Assembly (NCBI RefSeq): GCF_030164465.1
Contig: NZ_JASNJE010000024.1
Span: 1 to 64,000 of the forward strand
DNA from: Sedimentitalea xiamensis
GTDB taxonomy: Bacteria > Pseudomonadota > Alphaproteobacteria > Rhodobacterales > Rhodobacteraceae
Reading direction: 5' to 3'
Length of the DNA stretch: 64,000 nucleotides
This document shows, one piece after another, positions 52,161-59,941 of this stretch; the first letter of the stretch is position 1; every line of letters begins with the position of its first letter. A program made the translations under genes and the position numbers. Under the pieces are notes generated by a model. That model was not told the DNA's origin. It searched no databases and saw only the letters and a program-made list of their open reading frames with translations.

Positions 52161-52912
52161 CCCCGAACTGGACCCCTCTGGACGACGAACTGACCCTCTG
52201 GGCCGAGGCTGGGTTGCGCCTGCCGCTGTGGTGGCGCGATGACGACGCGATTGCCCCGACCCCGGCGCTTTCCCGGTTGGACAAGATGGCGGCGAATCTC
52301 GGGATGCCGGTGCATCTGGCGGTGATCCCGGCGCGGGCCGAGGGCGGCCTCGCCGATGCGCTGACGCCGCGCTTGGTGCCGGTGGTGCATGGCTGGACGC
52401 ATGACAACCATGCGCCGGGCGGCGAGAAGAAAGCCGAGTTCGGACGCCACCGGCCGCTGGTGCCGATGCGCGCCGAGGCAGAGGCCGGGCTGGGGCGCAT
52501 GACCGGCCTGTTCGGCACCGACCTGGTGCCGATGTTCGTGCCGCCCTGGAACCGGATCGACCCGGCGCTGCTGCCGTCCCTGGCCGCGCTCGGATACCGC
52601 TGGCTGTCCACCTTCACGCCGCGCGCCACGGCCGAAGCCGCGCCGGGCCTGACCTGCATCAACACCCATTTCGACCCGATCGACTGGAAGGGACACAGAG
52701 GCCTGGCCGATCCCGACAAGCTGATCGCGCAGGTTGCCCGGCAGTTGGGCGACCGCCGCAGGGGGCTGGCGGATTCCGCCGAACCCTATGGCATCCTGAC
52801 CCATCACCTCGTCCATGACGCCGCGATCTGGGCGTTTTGCGACCGGCTGCTGACCCGGTTGCTGTCCGGCCCGGCGTTTGTGATGCCCTCCCTGAAAGGA
52901 CCGACCTCATGA
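52157..52912 (+). CDS. Polysaccharide deacetylase-like protein
   Basis: A 251-residue protein with the NodB-like elements: WWRDDDAIAPTPALSRLDKM (the acidic pair of the motif 1 region), VPVVHGWTHDNHAPGGEKKA with two histidines that would bind metal, and the late YGILTHHLVHDAAIWAFCDR. It lacks a signal peptide, so it would act in the cytoplasm on a precursor. De-N-acetylation or de-O-acetylation of a glycan intermediate is the natural inference. It overlaps the flanking genes by four bases each. Confidence 0.72.
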   Translation: MTPNWTPLDDELTLWAEAGLRLPLWWRDDDAIAPTPALSRLDKMAANLGMPVHLAVIPARAEGGLADALTPRLVPVVHGWTHDNHAPGGEKKAEFGRHRPLVPMRAEAEAGLGRMTGLFGTDLVPMFVPPWNRIDPALLPSLAALGYRWLSTFTPRATAEAAPGLTCINTHFDPIDWKGHRGLADPDKLIAQVARQLGDRRRGLADSAEPYGILTHHLVHDAAIWAFCDRLLTRLLSGPAFVMPSLKGPTS

Positions 52913-53385
52913 GCCGACTGGATTCCATGCTGCGCCGCCTTGCCGCGCAACGCGACGGGTTGAACTGGGCGGCCCGGGACATTTCCGATCTGCCGGGAGA
53001 GGTGCTCGACCTCGGCCTTGGCAACGGGCGCACCTATGACCACCTGCGGGAAATCCTGCCGGATCGCCGCATCCGGGTGATCGACCGAATCCTGCAATGC
53101 CATCCGTCCTGCACCCCGCCGGCAGAGGATTTCTTGCAGGGCGAGGCCGAACCGATGCTGAACCTGCTGCTGGAAGAAGGTGTGCGCTTTGCCCTGGCGC
53201 ACTACGATTTCGGGAGTGGAATCAAGGAACAAGACGTGGCCGAGGCGGCACGCCTCAGCCCGCTGATCGCGCGCCTGATGGTGCCGGGCGGGCTGATCGT
53301 CTCCGGTCAGCCGCTGGTCGGACTGCCCCGGATCGCGGGACCGGACACGATCGCGCCGGACCGCTACCTGTTCTACCGTGCCTGA
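52909..53385 (+). CDS. Small class I SAM-dependent methyltransferase-like protein (paralogue)
   Basis: A 158-residue protein with MSRLDSMLRRLAAQRDGLNW and motif I-like LDLGLGNGRTYDHLREILPD (about 37-56), RRIRVIDRILQCHPSCTPPAE as the motif II region, and a final LMVPGGLIVSGQPLVGLPRI. It is the paralogue of the product at 36963-37460. Shared but unusual features are the short length and a motif I with GLGNG. In the operon it may methylate a sugar or lipid part of the glycan. It is the last gene of the run. Confidence 0.7.
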   Translation: MSRLDSMLRRLAAQRDGLNWAARDISDLPGEVLDLGLGNGRTYDHLREILPDRRIRVIDRILQCHPSCTPPAEDFLQGEAEPMLNLLLEEGVRFALAHYDFGSGIKEQDVAEAARLSPLIARLMVPGGLIVSGQPLVGLPRIAGPDTIAPDRYLFYRA

Positions 53386-53447
53386 CGGCCCTACCCTCCG
53401 GGCGGCGCCGCGCCTATATTGCAGCATGAACCCCTGAAAGGTGTCCC

Positions 53448-54140
53448 ATGTCCTTTGACCGAAAGATCAAGATCGCCCCGTCCATCCTGTCTGCCGATTT
53501 CGCCAATTTCGGCGCCGAATGCGAAGCCATCGAGGCGCAGGGCGCCGACTGGGTGCATGTCGATGTGATGGACGGGCATTTCGTACCCAACATCACCTTC
53601 GGTCCCACCACATGCGCGGCCATTCGCAAGCATATTCAGGGCGTCATGGACGTTCACCTGATGATCGCGCCGGTCGATCCCTATATCGACGCCTTCGCCG
53701 CCGCCGGGGCCGACGTGATCACCGCCCATCTCGAAGCCGGCCCGCATATCCACCGCACGCTGCAGGCGATCCGCGCCAGCGGGGCGAAGGCGGGGCTGGC
53801 CCTGAACCCCGGCACCCCGGCCAGCGCCGCCGAACCGCTGCTGGACATGGTGGACCTGATCTGCGTGATGACCGTAAACCCCGGATTCGGCGGACAGAAA
53901 TTCATTCACAGCCAGATCGACAAGGTGAAGTCGCTGCGGGCGATGATCGGCGACCGGCCCGTCCATATCGAGATCGACGGCGGGGTCGATCCGACCACCG
54001 CGCCGCTGGTGGCGCGGGCCGGAGCCGACGTCCTCGTGGCCGGATCGGCGGTATTCAAGGGTGGGTCGGCGGCGGCCCCGGACGCGTATGGCGTCAACAT
54101 CCGCGCCATACGCGAAGCCGCCGAAGGGGTCTATGCCTGA
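53448..54140 (+). CDS. rpe: Ribulose-phosphate 3-epimerase
   Basis: A 230-residue TIM-barrel enzyme of the pentose phosphate and Calvin cycles. PSILSADFANFGAECEAIEA, HVDVMDGHFVPNITFGPTTC with metal ligands, MTVNPGFGGQKFIHSQIDKV and EIDGGVDPTTAPLVARAGAD are all diagnostic. An AAAGGTG ribosome site precedes ATG 53448 and a CCTATAT promoter-like box lies upstream. It is separate from the glycan operon by about 60 bases. Confidence 0.97.
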   Translation: MSFDRKIKIAPSILSADFANFGAECEAIEAQGADWVHVDVMDGHFVPNITFGPTTCAAIRKHIQGVMDVHLMIAPVDPYIDAFAAAGADVITAHLEAGPHIHRTLQAIRASGAKAGLALNPGTPASAAEPLLDMVDLICVMTVNPGFGGQKFIHSQIDKVKSLRAMIGDRPVHIEIDGGVDPTTAPLVARAGADVLVAGSAVFKGGSAAAPDAYGVNIRAIREAAEGVYA

Positions 54141-54247
54141 CGGTTTCCGCCGTTTCCTGCAAACCGGAACAGGCAGAACAACCGCCTTGAGAATGTCTCT
54201 GCGGCAGGGTCTTGGCGCTTTGCGGGCGGTGTCGGCTGAACGGCAAG

Positions 54248-54277
54248 GCCCGGCCGGGTCCCCGTCGGGACCGGGCC
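54248..54277. terminator. Hairpin between convergent rpe and NCS1 genes
   Basis: GGCCCGG...GTCCC, a CGTC loop and GGGAC...CGGGCC fold into a GC-rich stem with a small bulge in the middle of the 54141-54292 gap. It is the only strong structure between two convergent genes, so a bidirectional terminator is likely, although there is no U-run. Confidence 0.35.
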
Positions 54278-54292
54278 AGGCCCTGGCACCGG

Positions 54293-55732
54293 TCAGACGA
54301 GGTGGGTCGCCTTGCAGCGCAGGTAATAGATCGCCCCGCCGAGAATCGCGCCGACGATCCAGGCGTAGCCGGACAGTTGCACCAGCGCCGGCACCCAGAC
54401 CGTGGCGATCGAGAACACGGCCGCAATGCCGAAGGCCACCAGCGCATTGTCGTTCCAGCCATTGTGGAAATGGTAGGTGCCGCCGTCCATGTCATAGAGA
54501 TCGTCGCGCTTGAGTTCCTTCTTCCGCAGCAGGTAGTAGTCCACGATCATGATCCCGTAGAGCGGCGCCAGCGTCGCGCCCAGTGTGTTCACGAAACCGC
54601 CGATGCCGAACTGGCTGATGAAGCTGGTCCACAACCCGCCGATCAACAGGGCGAAGCCCGACGTGATGAGACCGGCCTTGCGGAACCCGATCCTGTTCGG
54701 AGCGAGGTTGGCGATGCCATTGACCGCCGGGATGAAGTTGGCGACCAGATTGATGCCCACGGTGGCGGCAAAGAAGGTGATGGCGGCGATGACGCCCAGA
54801 AGCACGCTGTCGGTGCGCGCCACGATCTCGGTCGGGTTGGTGATCTTTTCGCCATAGACCACTGCGGCCCCGGCGGTGGTCAGCAGCGCGAGCGCCGAAA
54901 ACAGGATCATGTTGAAGGGCAGACCGGCCAGATTGCCCTGCACCATCGCCTTTCGATCCCTGGCATAGCGGGAAAAGTCGCTGAAGTTGATCATCACGGC
55001 GGCGAAATAGGCGACCATCGTGCCGATGATCGCGATGAAGCCCGACAATTCCGTGCCCCAGGTCGCTTCGGGATTGGCGAAGATCGTCTGCGCCTGCGAC
55101 AGGAGCTGGCCGTCGGACTTGACCCACAGGACGATCACGAGCCCGATCATCACCGCATAGACGAAGGGACCGGCGATGTTCAGGAAGGTTTCCACCCAGT
55201 TCATGCCGCGCCAGAAGATCACGATGTGAAAGGCCCAGACGATCACGAACGACAGCCAGTCGATCGCATCCAGGCCGAGCGTTTCCGCGCCGGGCGCGAT
55301 GCCCGTGATTGAACGGATCAGCAGGGCGACGGCGGTGGAGGCGAAATAGACCTGCACCCCATACCAGAAAACCGCCACGGTGGCGCGCAGCACCGCCGGA
55401 AGCTTCGCCCCCGCCGTCCCCATGCTGGCGCGGGCAAATACCGGGTATGGAATGCCGTAGCGTTCGCCCGCATCCCCGGACAGGTTGACGAAGAACATGA
55501 CCAGAAGTCCGGCCGCGATCAGGGCTGCGAAGGCTGTCCAGCCGCTGACGCCGTAGGATATGAACAGCGACGCCACCAGAGAATAGCCAAAGAGCGACTG
55601 GATGTCGTTGGCCCAGATGTTGAAGATCGCGAACCATCCCCAGGTCTTTTCCTCCTTGCGGACCGGGTTCAGCGTGTCGGTATCGGCATGCAGCGGGTCA
55701 GCCTGCGCGTGTGTGGCATTTGTCTTGTCCAT
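54293..55732 (-). CDS. NCS1 family nucleobase:cation symporter
   Basis: A 479-residue membrane protein with twelve expected helices. The N-terminal NPVRKEEKTWGWFAIFNIWA NDIQSLFGYS is the NCS1 hallmark, and FWRGMNWVETFLNIAGPFVY, INFSDFSRYARDRKAMVQGN and YGIMIVDYYLLRKKELKRDD are conserved loops. NCS1 members take up purines, pyrimidines, allantoin or hydantoins. Substrate is open, as no catabolic partner adjoins it. The ATG at 55732 follows GGAGAT. A cluster of palindromes at 55869-55969 lies upstream. Confidence 0.92.
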   Translation of the reverse strand: MDKTNATHAQADPLHADTDTLNPVRKEEKTWGWFAIFNIWANDIQSLFGYSLVASLFISYGVSGWTAFAALIAAGLLVMFFVNLSGDAGERYGIPYPVFARASMGTAGAKLPAVLRATVAVFWYGVQVYFASTAVALLIRSITGIAPGAETLGLDAIDWLSFVIVWAFHIVIFWRGMNWVETFLNIAGPFVYAVMIGLVIVLWVKSDGQLLSQAQTIFANPEATWGTELSGFIAIIGTMVAYFAAVMINFSDFSRYARDRKAMVQGNLAGLPFNMILFSALALLTTAGAAVVYGEKITNPTEIVARTDSVLLGVIAAITFFAATVGINLVANFIPAVNGIANLAPNRIGFRKAGLITSGFALLIGGLWTSFISQFGIGGFVNTLGATLAPLYGIMIVDYYLLRKKELKRDDLYDMDGGTYHFHNGWNDNALVAFGIAAVFSIATVWVPALVQLSGYAWIVGAILGGAIYYLRCKATHLV

Positions 55733-55868
55733 GAATCTCCATCCCATCTTTTAGATCTGGCTGGCGGATCCCGCGCGGAGCCGGCCCATCTTCCTGAAAC
55801 AGGCCCCGCCCCTTGAAGAAGGCCGGACCTTGCCGAATTTCGTGCCGCCGCGAGGGAAGCGGCCCGTC

Positions 55869-55923
55869 GCATTCTATCGTTGCAGAATTTCAGAAATTCC
55901 GCCCGACATGCCCGATAGAATGC
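55869..55923. promoter_or_regulatory. Nested inverted repeats upstream of the NCS1 gene
   Basis: An outer pair GCATTCTATCG (55869-55879) / CGATAGAATGC (55913-55923) is a perfect 11-bp inverted repeat. Between its arms is a 15-bp palindrome GAATTTCAGAAATTC (55885-55899). Both are AT-rich in a GC-rich genome and lie about 140 bases before the NCS1 start. Two operator types or a looped structure are possible. Confidence 0.6.
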
Positions 55924-55950
55924 CACAATGATGACTATACACGAATGGGA

Positions 55951-55969
55951 TTTCAGGAAATTCCTGAAA
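55951..55969. promoter_or_regulatory. 19-bp palindrome related to the inner site upstream
   Basis: TTTCAGGAAATTCCTGAAA is a perfect palindrome around one central base. It shares ATTTCAG-AAATTC with the site at 55885-55899, about 65 bases away. It precedes the decayed GntR fragment, as expected for a regulator's own operator. Confidence 0.55.
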
Positions 55970-55979
55970 ATGATCGGCG

Positions 55980-56129
55980 ACCCCGGATCTGGCCGACCGG
56001 ATCGCGTCGGCGATGGACGAACACCTCGACATCATGGCCGCGCCGGAAGCACGCGATGCGGACGCGGCTTTGGCCGCGATCCGCGCCCATCTGGTCAGGA
56101 CGCTGCGCTGGTGGGGTGTGCCCGACTGA
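55980..56129 (+). pseudogene. C-terminal fragment of a GntR-family (FCD) regulator
   Basis: A plus-strand frame reads TPDLADRIASAMDEHLDIMA then APEARDADAALAAIRAHLVR and TLRWWGVPD, ending in TGA at 56127. This is the last helices of an FCD effector domain (the EH-x-x-I-x-A-A, A-R-D-A-D-A-A, H-L pattern) with no DNA-binding domain attached. A stop codon lies immediately upstream in this frame, so only the tail survives. The former regulator may have controlled the NCS1 gene. Confidence 0.6.
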
Positions 56130-56138
56130 TCGCCCGCG

Positions 56139-57632
56139 TCAGTCCAGCCGATCGGCGAAATGGGCGATCAGCTTGTGTTTCAGGATCTTGCCCGTCGGGG
56201 CGGCGGGCAGATCGGTGGCGACGATGATGCGGGCGGGGCGCTTGTAGCCGGCGAGCCGTTCGGCGGCGAAGGCGCGCAAAGCCTCTGGATCGGGAAGGTC
56301 ATCGGGCGCGGCCTGCACGAAGGCCAGCACCTGTTCGTCGCCATTCACGGTGCGGCCCACCACGGCGCACTGGATGACCTGCGGATGATCGTTCAGCGCC
56401 GCCTCGACCTCGGGGGGATAGACGTTGAAACCGCCGTGGATGATGAGTTCCTTGGTGCGCCCGAGAATGTGCAGCCGGCCGGCGTCGTCTATGCGCCCGA
56501 GATCGCCGGTATGCAGCCAGCCGTCGGCGTCCAGCGCGGCGGCGGTGGCTTCGGGGTTCTTGTAATAGCCTTTCATGACATTGGGGCCGCGCGCCAGCAC
56601 CTCGCCGCTGTCGTCGGTACCGCCGGTGACGCTGGCGTCGATGCGGATCTCACAGCCAGGCATCGGCGGGCCGGTAGAGATGTCCGGATCGCCCAGTTCA
56701 TTCTGGGTCACGCAGACTCCGGCGGTGGTTTCGGTCATGCCATAGCCGTTCTGCAGGGCGACGCCGTAAAAGGCCTCGGCCTTGCGTTTCCACGCCGGGT
56801 CCAGGGGCGCGGCGCCCGAGGTGACGAAGCGCAGGGTGTCGCTGGGCAGGCGGTCGTGGCCCTGCTCCTTGGCATATTGCATGAGATGTGCGTGCATCTG
56901 CGGCACCGCGGACAGCAGCGTCACGCCGTCGATCAGGGCCGCATAGAGCCTGGCCGCGGAAAACCGCGGTTCGAACCGGATGAAGGCGCCGACATACATC
57001 ACCGCCGTGACGATCGAGGCGAGGCCGAAGACATGGGTGATCGGCAGCACGCCATAGATCACGTCATCGGGCACCATGTGGCGGATCCCGGCCGACTCCT
57101 TTCCCCCGAACAGCATGTTGGCATGGGTCAGCATGACGCCCTTGGGTTCTCCGGTGGTGCCGGTGGTGTAGAGAATGACGGCGACGTCGCGCGCCTCGTC
57201 GGGGGCGCTCGGATAGGGTTGCGCAAGGCGCAGGTCGCCGAACTTTCCTGAAATGTCCGTGGCCTGCATCCGGTCGGCATGGGCGGCGGCGTCGGGCGAC
57301 GCCTTGGCGGTGAACAGAACGGCGGCGGGCTGGGCGTGGGCCGCGACGCGGGAGATTTCGGTTTCGGTCTGCCGGGCGTTCACCGGGATCGCCACCGCGC
57401 CGAGCCGCGAACAGGCAAAGAGCGCGGCAACCGCAGGGGCGCAGTTCTCGGCAAGGATCAGAACCCGATCGCCGGGTTGCACGCCCTTGCCCGAAAGCCG
57501 GTCCTTCAGATCGTCCACAGCTTCGGACAGGTCGCCGTAGCTCCAACGCGATCCGATGGAATCCGCCAGCGCCGGGGCATCGGGACGGGTGGCGGCCTGG
57601 TGATCGAGATAGTCGTGCCAGCGTCCGGTCAT
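56139..57632 (-). CDS. Class I adenylate-forming acyl-CoA synthetase
   Basis: A 497-residue AMP-dependent synthetase. The P-loop-like VILYTTGTTGEPKGVMLTH is at 152-170. Further motifs are GYGMTETTAGVCVTQNELGD (the A5 YGMTE), DGWLHTGDLGRIDDAGRLHI and the C-terminal APTGKILKH with the catalytic lysine. It activates a carboxylic acid, probably a fatty or aryl acid, to its CoA ester in the cytoplasm for the beta-oxidation operon. Its ATG overlaps the enoyl-CoA hydratase stop by four bases. Confidence 0.92.
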   Translation of the reverse strand: MTGRWHDYLDHQAATRPDAPALADSIGSRWSYGDLSEAVDDLKDRLSGKGVQPGDRVLILAENCAPAVAALFACSRLGAVAIPVNARQTETEISRVAAHAQPAAVLFTAKASPDAAAHADRMQATDISGKFGDLRLAQPYPSAPDEARDVAVILYTTGTTGEPKGVMLTHANMLFGGKESAGIRHMVPDDVIYGVLPITHVFGLASIVTAVMYVGAFIRFEPRFSAARLYAALIDGVTLLSAVPQMHAHLMQYAKEQGHDRLPSDTLRFVTSGAAPLDPAWKRKAEAFYGVALQNGYGMTETTAGVCVTQNELGDPDISTGPPMPGCEIRIDASVTGGTDDSGEVLARGPNVMKGYYKNPEATAAALDADGWLHTGDLGRIDDAGRLHILGRTKELIIHGGFNVYPPEVEAALNDHPQVIQCAVVGRTVNGDEQVLAFVQAAPDDLPDPEALRAFAAERLAGYKRPARIIVATDLPAAPTGKILKHKLIAHFADRLD

Positions 57633-58405
57633 CGAGAGAACCTCGGTTTGCGTTTCTCCAGGAAGGCCGCGATGCCCTCGGCGGCTTCGGGACCGCCGGC
57701 GGCGCGGGCCATGGCGTTACGTTCGGCATCGAGCTGCGTGGTTTCCGGGGTTTCATAGGCAGCGGCGACGAGACCACGGATCGTGCCCTGCGCGTCACGC
57801 GGCCCGGCGGCGAGCGCGTCGGCGAGCGCATGTGCCTCGGCATCACACCGGCCCGCAGGCGCGACCGTGTTGACCGCACCGAGCACGGCTAGGCGTTCCG
57901 CGGTGACGGGACGGGCGAGCAGGCACATCTCCATCGCCAGCGGGCGCGGCAGCATCCGGGCCAGCGCCGAGGTCAGCCCGGCATCGGGCACCAGCCCCGC
58001 CTTGACATAGGCGGCGGTGAATTTCGCGCCCTCTGCGGCAACGATCAGGTCGCAGGCCAGCGCCAGCGACGCCCCTGCCCCGGCGGCCCCGCCTTCGACG
58101 GATGCGATCACCGGCACCGGGCAGGCGCGGATGGCGCGCACGAGGTCATGCAGGTCGTCGACCTTGGCGCGGCGTTCCGCTTCGGTCAGCTTGCGCCGCT
58201 CGATCAACACGTTGAGATCGCCGCCGGCGCAGAAGAAACCGCCTTCGGAGGTCAGGATCACGGCGCGGATCCTGGGGTCCTGCGCGCGGGCCATGGCCTC
58301 GGCAATCGCCGCGTAGAGATCCGGCGACAACGCACCGCGCCGGGCCGCGTTCATGTTGACGACGACCAGCCGGTCGCCAAGATCGTCCACCCGCGCCAGA
58401 GTCAT
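57629..58405 (-). CDS. Enoyl-CoA hydratase/isomerase family protein
   Basis: A 258-residue crotonase-fold enzyme. The oxyanion-hole segments are FFCAGGDLNVLIERRKLTEA and VEGGAAGAGASLALACDLIV. The first conserved Glu of crotonases is replaced (GAGASL), so the reaction may be isomerisation or another CoA-ester chemistry. It belongs to the acyl-CoA degradation operon and overlaps the genes on each side by four bases. Confidence 0.88.
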   Translation of the reverse strand: MTLARVDDLGDRLVVVNMNAARRGALSPDLYAAIAEAMARAQDPRIRAVILTSEGGFFCAGGDLNVLIERRKLTEAERRAKVDDLHDLVRAIRACPVPVIASVEGGAAGAGASLALACDLIVAAEGAKFTAAYVKAGLVPDAGLTSALARMLPRPLAMEMCLLARPVTAERLAVLGAVNTVAPAGRCDAEAHALADALAAGPRDAQGTIRGLVAAAYETPETTQLDAERNAMARAAGGPEAAEGIAAFLEKRKPRFSR

Positions 58406-58824
58406 GTGCCGCCCTCCTTGCGCATGTATTTGAACACCCCGTTGCCGGTGGCGAGCAACTTGCCCGCCGCGTCGCGCAGGTCTGCGTCGGCATAGCAGAT
58501 CGACCGGCCCGCCTGCTTGACATGGCCGGTCGCCGTGACCCGGCCGGATATGGCCGGGGCGAGGTATTGCGTGTTGAGCGCCACCGTGACCACCGGGACC
58601 AGATCCGGTCCCCCCGCCAGCGACGCGGCGAAGCCGGCGCTCGCGTCCAGCATCATGGCGATGATGCCGCCGTGCAGGCTGCCGTTGCGGTTCAGGTGCT
58701 TGGGCGCGAGGTCCAGCACCACCCGCGCGGTGCCGTCGCCCGCAGACAGGTCGACGTCATAGCCGACGAGGTCATGGGCGCCGCTGCCGGGCGCGACCGG
58801 TGCTTCAGGCGGCGCTGAGGTCAA
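58402..58824 (-). CDS. PaaI-family hot-dog thioesterase
   Basis: A 140-residue hot-dog thioesterase with the PaaI pattern: LNRNGSLHGGIIAMMLDASA (Asp in the catalytic position), VTVALNTQYLAPAISGRVTA and GRSICYADADLRDAAGKLLA. It hydrolyses acyl-CoAs, perhaps releasing CoA from dead-end intermediates of the pathway. Its 5' end overlaps the acyl-CoA dehydrogenase 3' end by 20 bases, and it overlaps the hydratase gene by four. Confidence 0.88.
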   Translation of the reverse strand: MTSAPPEAPVAPGSGAHDLVGYDVDLSAGDGTARVVLDLAPKHLNRNGSLHGGIIAMMLDASAGFAASLAGGPDLVPVVTVALNTQYLAPAISGRVTATGHVKQAGRSICYADADLRDAAGKLLATGNGVFKYMRKEGGT

Positions 58825-59938
58825 TGAACCGTTCCAGGTGGTAGTCTGTGTCGCCCAGGCGATGATCGGTCATCACGATGCGCTTGGCGATATGGGCCAG
58901 TTCGTATTCCTGGGTCATCGCGATGCCGCCGTGCATCTGGATGCTCTCCTCGGCCACCAGCCGCCCGACGCGCCCGATCAGGTTGCGGGCGCTGGCGATA
59001 TGGCGGTCGCGTTCGCGCGCGGGATCGGCAAAATGGCCGGCGGCGTTGATGACGGCGGAACGCGCCTGCTCCATCTCGATCAGCAGGTCCGAATAGCGAT
59101 GCGCCAGCGCCTGGAAGGTGCCGATGGGGCGGCCGAACTGCTTGCGGGTCATGAGATATTCCCGCGTCAGTTCGACCGCGGTTTCCATCGCGCCCATCGC
59201 CTCCGCCGCCAGCGCCACGTTGGCGGCGGCGACCTGCGCCGCGATGGCTGGGAAGGCCGCGCCCGCAGCACCAAGCCGGGCCGAGCCCGGCAGGCGCACC
59301 TCGTCCAGCGTCACCTCGGCGGCGCGGCCGCCCGACATCAGCGGATAGCCGCGCAGGGTCATGCCATCGGTGCCCGCGGGCACGAGGAACAGGGAAATCC
59401 CCGCCTCGTCACCCGCATCGCCGCTTTCGCGGGCAGACACGATGATCCGGCCCGCCGCCTCGGCATTGACGACCACGGCCTTGCGCCCATTGAGCACGAT
59501 CCCGTCACCGTCGGATTTGGCGCTGGTCTCGACGCGGCTGAGGTCATAGCGGCTGGTCGGCTCGCCATGGGCGAAGGCGAGGTGCAGGCCGCCGCCGATC
59601 ACCTCTTCGACCATCTGTTTCTGCGCATCATCCCCCAGCGCGGCGATCAGCCCGCCGCCCAGGATCGCAGTGTCGAGAAACGGTTCGACCACGCCCGCGC
59701 GGCCCAGTTCCTCGAACACGGTGCTGATATCGAACCCGGCGCCGCCGAAACCGCCCTGTTCCTCGGCAAAGAGCGCGCCGATCACGCCCAGCTCGGCCAG
59801 CGCGGTCCAGATCTCGTCGCTCATGCCGGTGTCCGAGTCGATGATCCTGTTGCGGGTGTCCGTGGTGTAGCGGTCCTTGAGAAAGCGTCGCAGGCTGTCC
59901 TGCAACATCTGCCGCTCTTCGGTCAGGTCGAAATTCAT
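58805..59938 (-). CDS. Acyl-CoA dehydrogenase (second subunit type)
   Basis: A 377-residue flavoprotein of the acyl-CoA dehydrogenase fold: MNFDLTEERQMLQDSLRRFL, GGAGFDISTVFEELGRAGVV, YLMTRKQFGRPIGTFQALAH (FAD and subunit contacts) and ESIQMHGGIAMTQEYELAHI. The expected catalytic Glu is not clearly placed, as in partner subunits of heteromeric ACADs. It lies three bases after the larger dehydrogenase gene, which suggests the two form a complex, as in FadE-type heterodimers. Confidence 0.9.
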   Translation of the reverse strand: MNFDLTEERQMLQDSLRRFLKDRYTTDTRNRIIDSDTGMSDEIWTALAELGVIGALFAEEQGGFGGAGFDISTVFEELGRAGVVEPFLDTAILGGGLIAALGDDAQKQMVEEVIGGGLHLAFAHGEPTSRYDLSRVETSAKSDGDGIVLNGRKAVVVNAEAAGRIIVSARESGDAGDEAGISLFLVPAGTDGMTLRGYPLMSGGRAAEVTLDEVRLPGSARLGAAGAAFPAIAAQVAAANVALAAEAMGAMETAVELTREYLMTRKQFGRPIGTFQALAHRYSDLLIEMEQARSAVINAAGHFADPARERDRHIASARNLIGRVGRLVAEESIQMHGGIAMTQEYELAHIAKRIVMTDHRLGDTDYHLERFIDLSAA

Positions 59939-59941
59939 TTC

